A stretch of 20,871 bases of DNA from Candidatus Acetothermia bacterium. GTDB lineage: Bacteria; Bipolaricaulota; Bipolaricaulia; UBA7950; UBA9294. The position numbers and the translations under genes were made by a program. The stretch spans positions 1-20,871 of the forward strand of contig QMQL01000003.1 of the NCBI GenBank assembly GCA_003650505.1, read 5' to 3'. Each line of letters starts with the position of its first letter. Position 1 is the stretch's first letter. Below the pieces are notes generated by a model, which had not been told where the DNA came from, made no database searches, and saw only the letters and a list, made by a program, of their open reading frames with translations. Shown here piece after piece: positions 8,713 to 17,374 of the stretch.

Positions 8713-11529
8713 ATGATGAAATCGGTGAAAGAGCGGGTCCTCTTCAGGGTCTTCCGAATCGGGCGCTACCACGCGTGGGCTGTCCTCGCCTTCCTCATCC
8801 TGCTGACCGGCTTTGGGGTCTACTACATCCGTGACATCCCGCTGCGCAGCTCGTTCCTCGACCTCCTCCCTCGGGATGACCCCCTAATAAACCAGTACCG
8901 AGAGAACGAGCAGTACCTGGCACAGAGCAATTACGTCGCCATCCTCCTCACCGTCCCGTCCGACCTGCCGGAAGAGGAACGGAAGACGACCCTCCTTGTC
9001 GCGGCCGAGAGGATAGCCGAGCTCCTCCGCCAGGATCCGGAGTTCACCGATGTCCGCTATCTCCAGCAGATCTCCCCCCGGATCCCCGATCAGTACATCC
9101 ACCTCTTCAGGCTCGACCAAGGGGAGATCGAACAGATCAAGGAGAGCCTCCGTGCAGCCCAGGAGACCCTCGCCGGGAGGGACACGCCGGCCCTCCTCCC
9201 TTCGGGAGAGACGCTCGGAGCCGTCTACCGCGAGATCAGCCAGCGCTTCAACGACGCCCTCTACAGCGGAGGCCTCTCCGCTGGGATCGATTCGCCCGGC
9301 CTCGCCGAGATCAAGGAGGACCTCGTAGCCCTGAAAACGCTGAACGATGGGGTGAGACACGCGATCGACGGGATCGATGACCTCCCCAAGGCGACAGCGG
9401 CGGTGGAGGCACTCACCTCGATCTTCACCCCCGCCGCCGACACGGAGACCCAACGGGAACCGAGCCCTTTCTTCTCCCGGGACAAGACGGGGCTCCTCAT
9501 CACCGCCCAGCCCCGCTATCCATCGGGTCGTGGTGTCGCATACTCCAAGCTCGTGATGGAGAAGATCGAGGATGCCGTCTCAGAGGCCGACCCGGAGAAG
9601 CTCGGCGTTGAGGTGGGAATAACCGGAACGTACGCGTTCAACGCCGAGACGAACGTGGTGATCAACTCCGATATGCTCTTAACGACCATCATCTCATCGA
9701 TCGGGGTGTTCGTGATCCTCTTTCTCGCCTTCGGTTCGATCTTCTACAGCGTCATCGCCATCGTCCCCCTCCTCGTCAGCGTCGTGCTCACGATGAGTTG
9801 GGCGAAACTGGCGGTCGGAGGGTTCAACCTGGTGACGACCTTCCTCCCCGCCCTCGTCCTCGGCTTGGGAATCGACTACGCCATCCACATCATCGCCCGC
9901 TATTCAGAGGAGCGGAGCAAGGGGAGCTCGCTCAACCGCGCCCTCTACTCCGCCGTCCTACACAAGGGGGAGGCGTCGTTCTTCGCCGCAGCCACGACCT
10001 GCCTCGTCTTCGTCGGTCTCCTCACCGCTAGGTCGCGGGCCCTGTTCGAGATGGGGGCGATAACGAGCATCGGGGTGATGATCGCCTTTCTCGTCACCCT
10101 GTTTCTGATCCCCGCCCTGATCACCCTTGCCCATCACCTCCTGCACTTCCGCCATCCCGAGCACGTCGCAAGCCACGCCGCCCGACTCTCCGGGTTCTTC
10201 CGGTTCGTCACCGGAAAGGCGCGGGCGATATTCGTGATCGTCCTCGTCCTCACGTTCTTCGTCACCTTCCAAGCAGCGCAAACGTCGTTCGTCTTCTCGA
10301 GCACCGATCTCGTCCCCCACGTCGAGTCGCAGGACGTCATGAACGACATCCTGGAGCACTTCGAGGGTAGCCCGACCGGACTCGGGAGCTTCTTCACCTT
10401 CTACGCCTCCACAGAGGCGGAGCTGAAGGAGATCGTCTCCCACCTCTCCGAAAACGACCTCGTGGAAGACATCAGGTCGGCTGAGGGGATCCTGCCGGTG
10501 AACTTGGCCGAACAGCAGAAGATGCTGAACGAGTTGAACATCGAAAACTACGTCGATCAGCTCGGCCTCCTCGAGGAGAGCCTCGATGAGCGCTCGGCGA
10601 TTTCGGCCCAGATCCGCGCGCTCCTCGCCCAGTTCGCCCTCCTCCAGTACGGCGCGTCCCTGAACGGGAGGGTCGACATCGCCATGTTGAGCGACGAGAT
10701 CGGCGCCCAGCTCCGCGATATCCAGCTGAAGATCAACTCCCTCGATGCGGAGCGGGCAAAGAACGACGTATCCTCCCTGAGAAGCGCACTTGAGAACCTG
10801 AACGCGAACCTGGAGGAGCTCCGCGACCTCCCCCCGATGGAGACGCTCCTCCGCGACATACTCCTCGCCTATCCGGAGGGGATACGAACCCGCTATCTGA
10901 CCCCCGGCGGGGAGTTCATCGTCCAAGCGCGGGTCAGCGAGAGGATCTTCGACGACGACAATCTCGAGAAGTTCGATGAGTTCGCATCCTCGTTCTCCGA
11001 CGACCACTTCGGTATGCCGCTCGCCTCGCAACGATTGGAGACCTACATGAAGCGCGACTTTTACATCTCCACGTTGATCGCCATCGCCTTGATCATCATC
11101 GTCCTCTGGCGGAGCCTCCGCGGCTGGATCCGCACCCTCCTCGCCGCCTCTCCCCTCGTCCTCGGCTACATCTGGATGCTCGGTGGGATGAGGCTCCTAT
11201 CGATCGATTTCAACTTCCTCAGCATCATCATATCCCCGCTTTTGATCGGAATCGGCGTCGATAACGGGATCCACGTCCTCCACCGGACGATGGAGGAGCG
11301 CGCGTTGAACCCGGACGGGGCGATCGAACGGGGAACGAGCGCGACAGCGGTCGCTGTGATCGTCACTTCACTGACGACGATGCTCGTCTTCGGGAGCCTC
11401 CTCATCGCCCGAACGCCCGGCCTCCGATTGCTCGGGACATCGGCCCTCCTCGGGATCGGGTTCTCCCTGTTGTTCAGCTTCCTCTTCCTCCCGGCCGCCC
11501 TCCGCGTCGAAGGGGGGAGGAGGGTATAA
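8713..11529 (+). CDS. RND-superfamily (MMPL/COG1033-type) membrane exporter, 938 residues
   Basis: Proton-driven exporter-like protein with the duplicated RND layout. TM1 is about residues 18-38, then a large extracytoplasmic loop to about 315, then a five-helix bundle to about 470 containing GLGIDYAIH (D388), the usual proton-relay position. A helix near 490-515 opens the second half, followed by a second large loop (about 525-770) with a predicted coiled-coil section (about 590-710, heptad-like Leu spacing: SLDERSAISAQIRALLAQF, SLDAERAKNDVSSL). The second bundle contains GIGVDNGIHVL (D850-N851). The substrate is unknown; relatives move lipids, hopanoids or hydrophobic compounds. A weak upstream site and a 15-base gap suggest co-transcription with nusA. 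ATG 8716 is an equally possible start. Confidence 0.85.
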   Translation: MMKSVKERVLFRVFRIGRYHAWAVLAFLILLTGFGVYYIRDIPLRSSFLDLLPRDDPLINQYRENEQYLAQSNYVAILLTVPSDLPEEERKTTLLVAAERIAELLRQDPEFTDVRYLQQISPRIPDQYIHLFRLDQGEIEQIKESLRAAQETLAGRDTPALLPSGETLGAVYREISQRFNDALYSGGLSAGIDSPGLAEIKEDLVALKTLNDGVRHAIDGIDDLPKATAAVEALTSIFTPAADTETQREPSPFFSRDKTGLLITAQPRYPSGRGVAYSKLVMEKIEDAVSEADPEKLGVEVGITGTYAFNAETNVVINSDMLLTTIISSIGVFVILFLAFGSIFYSVIAIVPLLVSVVLTMSWAKLAVGGFNLVTTFLPALVLGLGIDYAIHIIARYSEERSKGSSLNRALYSAVLHKGEASFFAAATTCLVFVGLLTARSRALFEMGAITSIGVMIAFLVTLFLIPALITLAHHLLHFRHPEHVASHAARLSGFFRFVTGKARAIFVIVLVLTFFVTFQAAQTSFVFSSTDLVPHVESQDVMNDILEHFEGSPTGLGSFFTFYASTEAELKEIVSHLSENDLVEDIRSAEGILPVNLAEQQKMLNELNIENYVDQLGLLEESLDERSAISAQIRALLAQFALLQYGASLNGRVDIAMLSDEIGAQLRDIQLKINSLDAERAKNDVSSLRSALENLNANLEELRDLPPMETLLRDILLAYPEGIRTRYLTPGGEFIVQARVSERIFDDDNLEKFDEFASSFSDDHFGMPLASQRLETYMKRDFYISTLIAIALIIIVLWRSLRGWIRTLLAASPLVLGYIWMLGGMRLLSIDFNFLSIIISPLLIGIGVDNGIHVLHRTMEERALNPDGAIERGTSATAVAVIVTSLTTMLVFGSLLIARTPGLRLLGTSALLGIGFSLLFSFLFLPAALRVEGGRRV

Positions 11530-11566
11530 TGCCCGCTGAGGAAAGGTTTCCAAGGAGTGAGTTAGG

Positions 11567-13075
11567 GTGATCGATTACATCGGCTTCGGAATCGGCCTGG
11601 CCGCTGCGATAGCGCTCGGGTTCCTGATCGGTAGTATCCCCCGCAAACGGAAGGCGGAGAGGCTCCTCGCCTCCGCGCAGGAAGAAGCGGAGAAGCTGAA
11701 GAAGGAGAAGCTCCTCGAAGCCCGCCAACAGATCCAGGAGCTCCGTGAGGAGCTCGAGGAGAGGACGAAACGGCGGGAGGAGGAGATCTCCCGCGCCGAG
11801 GAGAGGCTCCTCAAGCGCGAGGATCGGTTGAGCGAGAAATCGGCCCACCTGGAGAAGATCGAGGATTCCCTCCGCGAGGACGAGGAGGAGATCCAGAGGT
11901 TGAAGGAAGAGGGGATCCGCCTCCTTGAGGAGGGGAAGGCGCAGTTGGAACGGATCGCCGGCTGGAGCCGGAACGAGGCACGCGATCATCTCCTCAAGGT
12001 GGTGGAGACGGAGTCGCAGCGGTTCTTCTCCCGGAAGATCGAGGAGATCGAGCGGCGGGCCAAGGAGGAGGCCGAGCAGCGGGCGGCCCATGTGATCGCC
12101 ACCGCTGTGCAGCGCTACGCCGCCGAATACGTGGAGGAGAACACCGTAAGCTCCGTCCCTCTCCCTTCCGAGGAGTTCAAAGGCCGGATCATCGGACGTG
12201 AGGGCCGGAACATCAAGACGTTCGAGGCCCTGACCGGGGTCGAGCTCCTCGTCGATGACACGCCGGAGATGGTCGTCCTCTCCTGCTTCCACCCGATCCG
12301 GCGCGAGGTGGCACGGATCGCCCTCACCCGGCTGATCGAGGACGGACGGATCCACCCGGCCCAGATAGAGGAGAAGGTGCAGCGCGCCAAGGCGCGGCTC
12401 GCTGAGCGTATAAAGGAAGAGGGACGGAAGGCGGCGTTCGACCTCGGGATCGAGCTCCACCCCGAACTCGCCACCCTCCTCGGCCGGCTGAAGTACCGGA
12501 CGAGTTACGGCCAGAACCAGCTCGTCCACTCTATGGAGGTGAGTGGGATCGCCAAGATCCTCGCCGACGAGCTCGGGATCGATGCGAGCAAGGCGAAACG
12601 GGCCGGCCTCCTTCACGATATAGGGAAGGCCGTCGACCACGAGGTCGACGGGCCGCACGCCCTGATCAGCGCCGATCTGGCGCGACGCTACGGGGAGAGC
12701 CGGGAGGTGGTGCAGGCGATCGCCGCCCATCATGAGGACGTGGAGCCGACCAGTATCCTCGACATAATCATCCAGGCGGCGGACACCCTATCCGCTGCCC
12801 GGCCCGGGGCGCGGCAGGAGACCTACGAGCGATACGTACAGCGGCTCCACGACCTAGAAGAGCTCTGCCGTTCCTTCCCGGCTGTTCAGGAGGCGTACGC
12901 CCTCCAGGCCGGACGGGAGATAAGGATCATGGTCCACCCGGATCGGGCGAGCGACGAGCTCGCTGCCAAGCTCGCCTACGACATCGCCCGCGCCATCGAA
13001 GGGGAACTGAGTTACCCGGGGGAGATCAAGGTGAACGTCATCCGCCAGACGCAGTTCACCGAAAGTGCGAAGTAG
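11567..13075 (+). CDS. rny: Ribonuclease Y
   Basis: 502 residues; a membrane-anchored endoribonuclease that starts mRNA decay. The start is GTG 11567, with AAGGAG at 11552-11557. One N-terminal membrane helix (about 5-24) is followed by a long charged coiled coil (about 28-150, Glu/Arg/Leu rich). The KH domain has GRIIGREGRN from G206. The HD domain has HSMEVSGIA and LLHDIGK (H350, D351), then AAHHEDVEP. The C-terminal domain ends with MVHPDRAS and YPGEIKVNVIR, both typical. All catalytic parts and the usual length (about 510-520) are present. spoVS follows after 13 bases. TATAAT at 11525-11530, overlapping the stop of the preceding gene, could be a -10 box, but it has no -35. Confidence 0.97.
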   Translation: MIDYIGFGIGLAAAIALGFLIGSIPRKRKAERLLASAQEEAEKLKKEKLLEARQQIQELREELEERTKRREEEISRAEERLLKREDRLSEKSAHLEKIEDSLREDEEEIQRLKEEGIRLLEEGKAQLERIAGWSRNEARDHLLKVVETESQRFFSRKIEEIERRAKEEAEQRAAHVIATAVQRYAAEYVEENTVSSVPLPSEEFKGRIIGREGRNIKTFEALTGVELLVDDTPEMVVLSCFHPIRREVARIALTRLIEDGRIHPAQIEEKVQRAKARLAERIKEEGRKAAFDLGIELHPELATLLGRLKYRTSYGQNQLVHSMEVSGIAKILADELGIDASKAKRAGLLHDIGKAVDHEVDGPHALISADLARRYGESREVVQAIAAHHEDVEPTSILDIIIQAADTLSAARPGARQETYERYVQRLHDLEELCRSFPAVQEAYALQAGREIRIMVHPDRASDELAAKLAYDIARAIEGELSYPGEIKVNVIRQTQFTESAK

Positions 13076-13088
13076 GGGTGAATGCCCA

Positions 13089-13394
13089 ATGGGGATACTG
13101 AAGGTCTCGTCGACCTCCGACCCGACGGCGACCGGAGGAGCGATCGCCAACGGGATCCGCGAGGGAGGGGAGGTCGAGCTCCAGGTGATCGGACCGCGGG
13201 CCGTCAATCAGGCAGTGAAGGCGATAGCGATCGCCCGCGGATACCTCGCAGCGAGCGGGGTCGACCTATACTTCGTCCCCGATTTCGCGACCGTGCACGT
13301 CGGGGAGGCCCAGAAGGAGAAGACGGCGATCCGGTTCCTCGTCAGGCCGCGGCACGGGCTTTCGGTGAGGCTCAGCCGCGCCGGCTGGTTCTGA
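13089..13394 (+). CDS. spoVS: SpoVS-family small protein
   Basis: 101 residues from ATG 13089, matching the start of Bacillus SpoVS (MEILKVS). GGGGTG at about 13076-13081 supplies a ribosome site; an earlier in-frame start at 13065 lies inside rny and is unlikely. Family marks are GILKVSSTSDP, the core VNQAVKAIAIARGYLA, SGVDLYFVPDF and the end TAIRFLVRPR. SpoVS proteins are small and Alba-like in fold; they are needed late in Bacillus sporulation but also occur in non-sporulating bacteria, where the role is unclear and nucleic-acid binding is often suspected. After RPR there is an added tail (HGLSVRLSRAGWF). Linkage to rny is as in Bacillus, though ymdB is missing. Confidence 0.93.
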   Translation: MGILKVSSTSDPTATGGAIANGIREGGEVELQVIGPRAVNQAVKAIAIARGYLAASGVDLYFVPDFATVHVGEAQKEKTAIRFLVRPRHGLSVRLSRAGWF

Positions 13395-13413
13395 TGGGGG
13401 AGCCGGTTTCATC

Positions 13414-13442
13414 TTGCCGAGTGCCGCTGAGCACAGTACCAT
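13414..13442 (+). promoter_or_regulatory. Possible promoter for the ppiC-TPR operon
   Basis: TTGCCG (13414-13419) and TACCAT (13437-13442) are separated by exactly 17 bases, each matching four of six consensus positions. They lie in the 89-base gap between spoVS and the chaperone gene. An inverted pair TGCCGA/TCGGCA (from 13415 and near 13451-13456) flanks the -10 box. The evidence is modest. Confidence 0.33.
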
Positions 13443-13483
13443 TCAGCAATTCGGCATATCTTCCAAGGGAGTGACATACCACC

Positions 13484-16117
13484 ATGGCCAAGGGATTTCG
13501 ACGACATCAGAAGATCGTGATCTGGTTGATCGTGTTCGCCTTCTTCGTCGGTGGAGTGGGGCTGTTCAGCCTGAACCGGGCCGGGTTCTTCAACCGCTCG
13601 ACCTCTACGAGCAGCGGCCCGACGTACGCAGCGATCGTCAACGGGGACAAGATCAGCATCGACGCTCTGAACGCGGCCGCTGATCAGACCCTCAACCGGT
13701 ACAAGGCCTACTACCAGCAGATGGGGCTCGACATCGGGAACGTCCTCACCGGAGCCGGAGGCCAGCTGTTTCGTCTCCGGATACAGGCTGAGGCACTCAA
13801 CGAGCTGATCCGGCAGGTCCTGTACCGCCAAGAGGCGAGGGCACGGGGGATAACGGTATCGAAGACCGACGTCGAAGCGGAGGCTGCTGCTCAATACGAG
13901 AACTTCCTCAGGACGTACAACATCAGCGAACAGCAGCTCTCCGATTACCTGAGGCAGGCCGGGACGACCCTCGCCGAATTCAAGGACTCGATCCGCACCG
14001 AGGTCGAAACGCAGCTTCTGACCGCCAGGGTTCAGACGGTGGTCGCCGGTCCGATCGACCCGAGCGAGGACGATCTTGAAGCGTACTTCGAGGCCCACAT
14101 CTCGAGCTACGACCAACCCGAGAAGATCCGCGCCTCGCACATCCTGGTCGACGACGAGAAGACGGCCGAGGAAGTGCTGTCCGAGTTGAAGGACGGGGCC
14201 GACTTCGCCGGGTTGGCGAAGGCCTACTCCAAGGACACCGCGACCAAGGACAACGGCGGCGATCTCGGTTGGTTCAGCCGCGGGAAGATGGTCCGGGAGT
14301 TCGAGGACGCGGCGTTCGGCCTGAAGAACATCGGAGACATAAGCGACATCGTCAAGACTTCCTACGGTTACCACATCATAAAGCTGACCGGGAGGGAGCC
14401 GGCCCACACCCCGACCTTCGACGAAGTGAAGGACCAGGTCCGCGATGACTACATTCAAGAGAAGAAGAATGAGAAGGTTGCCAATTGGTACAACGCTCTC
14501 TATTCAGGCAGTGACATCGAAATCGAACTCCCGCTCCTCCGCGCCTATCTCTACGAACAGGACGATCTCGACCGGGGCCTCGCCGAGTTCGAGCGGATTC
14601 GCGATACTGGCGAGTCGGCCGACCCGTACATTCCCTATTACATAGGTCGGATCTACGAGGTCAAGGCGGCGTACGCCGCCGACGAGCTCCGTGAGCTGCG
14701 GGCGAAGGAGGACCCAACCGATGAGGAGAAGGCGCGGATCGCCGAGCTGCAGCAGGAGAAGGAGGGGTATCAGGGCAAGGCGCTCGCCGCCTACCTGGAC
14801 GCCCTGGAGAACGTGGACGCGGACGAGAACTTCCTCGGCCGCGTACTCAGCCTGAACCCGGAGAACCTCGCCGCGACCGTCCTCCTCGGAAAGCTGAAGG
14901 CCGATCAGGGCGACTACGTCACCGCTGAGAACCACTTCGCCGAGGCGATAAAGAACGATCCGACCTACGTCCCCGCCTACCTCGCCTCGGGTGATCTCGC
15001 CGTCCGTCAGGGGAACTACCCCCTTGCCGAGAGCCGCTACGAGGCGGCCCTCGAGCAGAGGCCGAACGACACGTCGATCATGTTCAAGCTCGTCAATGTC
15101 TACATCGCGATGAACGAGCTCGGGGGGGCGAGCGAGCTCGTCGCGAAGATCAGGAAAGCCTCCCCCGACAATGTCAAGGGGATCATCGCCGAGGGGGACC
15201 TCGCATACGCCCAACTCACGGCTGCTGTCGACGAGCTGAACGGCCTGAAGGGGAAGGACTCCCCGACCGGCGACGAGGAGGCCCGCCTATCTGAGCTCCA
15301 ATCCACGGTCGATACACTCTATCAACGCGCCGTCGACCGCTATGAAGAGGGATTGCGCCGGGGTGGGACGTTGGATCTCAACGTGAAGCTCGGGAACGTC
15401 CACCTGCTGGCCGGCCATCTCGACGAAGCGGAGGACCAATTCAGAAACGTCATCCTCCGTTCCCCGTACCGGGTGGAGGCGTACATGGGGTTGGGAGAGG
15501 TCTATCTCAAGCGCGGCGACACGGAAGCAGCCCTCGAGAACTTCCGCACCGGCTTCACCCACTCGGTGGAGACCGCTCAGCGGGAGGAGTTCGGCGAGAG
15601 GATACTGGAGCTCGACCCCCAAGATACCGACACCCGCTACCGGTTGGCCCGGTTGTACGCGAGCGAATCGAAGTGGGCAGAGGCGATCCGACACTACGAG
15701 AAGGTGATCGAGGCCGCCCCGAGCACCGTGGACGCCTACCTCGGGATCGCTGAGGCCTACGCCGGCCGGGGCGAATATGCCGCTGGGATCGATTACCTGA
15801 ACCGCGGGCTTGCTGTAGCGACCGACGAGGACGCGAAGATCCGCCTATACAACGGCATCGTAGACATTGCCCAGGCGGAGGCAGGGGAGGGGAACCCGCT
15901 CGGCACCGTCGGGCTCGATGCCCTGATCGAGCTGGCTAGGCTCCACATCGCCAAGGGCGAGGATCAGACCGCACTCGACGAACTGAACCGGGTTAAGGGG
16001 GCGGATGAGACGTACCGGGCCGACGAGGTCGCTTCGTTGGTCGCCGAAGCCGGGGGGGCGGTCCAGACCGAATCCGCCGAGGTGACCCCCACTCCGGCAC
16101 CGAGCGATGCCCCATAG
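13484..16117 (+). CDS. Membrane-anchored SurA/PpiC-type peptidyl-prolyl isomerase fused to a long TPR domain
   Basis: 877 residues. A basic start (MAKGFRRHQK) and one hydrophobic segment (11-30) form a signal anchor; the rest would be extracytoplasmic. Residues about 46-210 form a SurA-like helical chaperone region (AAIVNGDKIS, VLYRQEARARGI, STTLAEFKDSIRTEV-like pattern). Residues 215-305 are a parvulin domain (IRASHILVDDE, NGGDLGWFSRGKM, SYGYHIIKLTGR) that isomerises Xaa-Pro bonds. From about 320 to 850 come helical TPR-type repeats with typical A/Y spacing (YPLAESRYEAALEQRP, DAYLGIAEAYAGRGEY). A Glu/Leu-rich segment ending in PT.DEEAR.xELQ appears twice, about 401-424 and 583-608. The tail (TPTPAPSDAP) is unstructured. 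It probably aids folding of envelope proteins. AAGGGAG lies about 12 bases before ATG 13484. Confidence 0.9.
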   Translation: MAKGFRRHQKIVIWLIVFAFFVGGVGLFSLNRAGFFNRSTSTSSGPTYAAIVNGDKISIDALNAAADQTLNRYKAYYQQMGLDIGNVLTGAGGQLFRLRIQAEALNELIRQVLYRQEARARGITVSKTDVEAEAAAQYENFLRTYNISEQQLSDYLRQAGTTLAEFKDSIRTEVETQLLTARVQTVVAGPIDPSEDDLEAYFEAHISSYDQPEKIRASHILVDDEKTAEEVLSELKDGADFAGLAKAYSKDTATKDNGGDLGWFSRGKMVREFEDAAFGLKNIGDISDIVKTSYGYHIIKLTGREPAHTPTFDEVKDQVRDDYIQEKKNEKVANWYNALYSGSDIEIELPLLRAYLYEQDDLDRGLAEFERIRDTGESADPYIPYYIGRIYEVKAAYAADELRELRAKEDPTDEEKARIAELQQEKEGYQGKALAAYLDALENVDADENFLGRVLSLNPENLAATVLLGKLKADQGDYVTAENHFAEAIKNDPTYVPAYLASGDLAVRQGNYPLAESRYEAALEQRPNDTSIMFKLVNVYIAMNELGGASELVAKIRKASPDNVKGIIAEGDLAYAQLTAAVDELNGLKGKDSPTGDEEARLSELQSTVDTLYQRAVDRYEEGLRRGGTLDLNVKLGNVHLLAGHLDEAEDQFRNVILRSPYRVEAYMGLGEVYLKRGDTEAALENFRTGFTHSVETAQREEFGERILELDPQDTDTRYRLARLYASESKWAEAIRHYEKVIEAAPSTVDAYLGIAEAYAGRGEYAAGIDYLNRGLAVATDEDAKIRLYNGIVDIAQAEAGEGNPLGTVGLDALIELARLHIAKGEDQTALDELNRVKGADETYRADEVASLVAEAGGAVQTESAEVTPTPAPSDAP

Positions 16118-16679
16118 GTCGTTCACCGAGCTCGTCGGTCTGATCGAGAAGCTGCGGGGTGAGGACGGGTGCCCTTGGGATGGGGCTCAGACCCACGCCA
16201 CCCTCCGGCCGTACGTCCTCGAGGAGGCGTACGAGACGATCGCCGCGATCGACACAGGCGATCCGGCTGCCATCGCCGACGAGCTCGGCGACCTCCTCCT
16301 CCAGGTCCTCCTCCACGCCCAGATCGCCTCCGAGGCGGGGGAGTTCACGATCGACGATGTGATCGAAAACCTTTCGGCCAAACTGATCCGCCGCCATCCC
16401 CATGTCTTCGGGGACGCTCCGTCCGACATCCCCTCGATCAAAAGGGCCTGGAGGGAGATCAAGGCAGGGGAGGGAAGATCCCATCCCCCGATCCCGGCGC
16501 TCCTCTCCGCCCGGAAGCTGGTCGAGACCGGGGTCGACCCGGCTGTGGCCGCGTATCCGAGCGGAGAACACCGTGCCGGCGGGAGGATCCTTCAGGCGAT
16601 CAAGGAGGCTTGGGGTGAGGGGTTCGACCCGGAGATCGCGCTCCGGAAGGCGGTAGCTCACCTGAACGGAGAGGGATGA
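16107..16679 (+). CDS. mazG: MazG nucleoside triphosphate pyrophosphohydrolase
   Basis: 190 residues; it hydrolyses (d)NTPs, including abnormal ones, to NMP and pyrophosphate in the cytoplasm. The N-terminus has the family motif LRGEDGCPWD, then QTHATLRPYVLEEAYE (E39, E40, E43) and DELGDLLLQV (E59, D62), the EExxE...ExxD magnesium site. RRHPHVFGD and the W-R-E-I-K segment follow. The second half (about 120-190) is shorter than in the two-domain E. coli protein (263 residues) but keeps related motifs, so it is one full MazG domain with a partial second. ATG 16107 overlaps the end of the chaperone gene by 11 bases, implying translational coupling. Confidence 0.93.
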   Translation: MPHRSFTELVGLIEKLRGEDGCPWDGAQTHATLRPYVLEEAYETIAAIDTGDPAAIADELGDLLLQVLLHAQIASEAGEFTIDDVIENLSAKLIRRHPHVFGDAPSDIPSIKRAWREIKAGEGRSHPPIPALLSARKLVETGVDPAVAAYPSGEHRAGGRILQAIKEAWGEGFDPEIALRKAVAHLNGEG

Positions 16680-16930
16680 ACGACGCCATCGTGTACTGGA
16701 TCGAGACCACGGAGGAGGAGGTCCACTTCATCGATGCGATCGTATCCGCCTACGACGGCCTGGCGAACGTACGGCGCGTGTTCAGGGTCGAGGAGGGAGC
16801 GACCGTGTTCAAGGTCTTCGTCGCCCCCGGGATGGAGGACGAGTTCCTCGAACTGATCGAGCGTCTCCGGCGGGCCGCTAAGATCGGCAGGGTCGTCCGC
16901 GAGGGAACGGGAGATGGGCCGACTACTTAG
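16676..16930 (+). CDS. Small DUF4911-like protein
   Basis: 84 residues; the ATG overlaps the mazG stop (ATGA), so translation is coupled. The sequence has an N-terminal IYWIETTEEEVHFID-like pattern, AYDGLANVRRV near the middle and a helical FLELIERLRR end, which fits the DUF4911 family of short proteins built around a YDGLA-type motif. No enzyme motif and no membrane segment. The function is unknown; position between mazG and the yqeG-like gene is the only hint. The family name is from memory of the pattern and is moderately sure. Confidence 0.7.
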   Translation: MNDAIVYWIETTEEEVHFIDAIVSAYDGLANVRRVFRVEEGATVFKVFVAPGMEDEFLELIERLRRAAKIGRVVREGTGDGPTT

Positions 16931-17342
16931 CCCGGACGAGAAGGCCTCCTCGATCTTCGAAATCGACTACGACGCGCTATATGCAGCCGGAAAGCGGGTC
17001 CTCCTCTTCGATCTCGACAACACCCTTGGCAAGGGAAGGCCCGATCGTCTCGCGCCGGCGGCGCGGGAACTATTGCTCAGGCTCCGGAAAGATGGCTTCA
17101 GGATCGGTGTGATCACCAACCGCCGCCGGCCCGCGGAATTGCCGGTATTCAGGGATCTGAGTGAGCATGCCCTCCTCTACCACCGCGCATGCAAGCCCCT
17201 CAAACGCGGCTTCCTATCCCTCCTCGAGAAGCTCGATGCGAGCGTCGATCAGGCGGTGATGATCGGCGATCGGCGCCTGACCGATGTCTTCGGCGCGAAC
17301 CGGGTGGGGATATACACGATATTGCTACGGGAAGGAGCGTAG
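16914..17342 (+). CDS. YqeG-family HAD-superfamily (subclass IIIA) phosphatase
   Basis: 142 residues, overlapping the previous gene by 17 bases. HAD motif I is LLFDLDNTL (D33 nucleophile, D35), motif II ITN (67-69), motif III lysine in ACKPLKRGF (K94), motif IV MIGDRRLTDVFGAN (D119, D124), ending RVGIYTILL as in Bacillus YqeG. It should be a cytoplasmic phosphatase; the substrate is not fixed from sequence (some relatives dephosphorylate phosphatidylglycerophosphate or small phosphates). In Bacillus yqeG sits in a ribosome-assembly cluster; here it closes the ppiC-mazG unit. Confidence 0.88.
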   Translation: MGRLLSPDEKASSIFEIDYDALYAAGKRVLLFDLDNTLGKGRPDRLAPAARELLLRLRKDGFRIGVITNRRRPAELPVFRDLSEHALLYHRACKPLKRGFLSLLEKLDASVDQAVMIGDRRLTDVFGANRVGIYTILLREGA

Positions 17343-17374
17343 AGGGGAGGTATGGGCTACCCATCCCCCCCTCT
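17341..17374. terminator. Strong hairpin between convergent genes, candidate bidirectional terminator
   Basis: AGAGGGG..ATGGG (17341-17356) pairs with CCCAT..CCCCTCT (17360-17374) around a CTA loop, with a small internal bulge. It begins at the stop of the yqeG-like gene, and the loop is the stop codon of the small membrane-protein gene on the other strand. No T-run is visible on either side. Confidence 0.45.

Noticed and set aside
7630..8772. 380-codon minus-strand ORF
   Set aside because: Antisense to nusA, whose S1 and KH motifs are certain.
11474..12733. 419-codon minus-strand ORF
   Set aside because: Antisense to rny; Leu/Asp/Pro-rich shadow with no domain.
13082..13474. ORF starting ATG 13082, overlapping spoVS in another frame
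   Set aside because: The frame from ATG 13089 matches SpoVS along its full length; this one is Arg/Gly-rich shadow.
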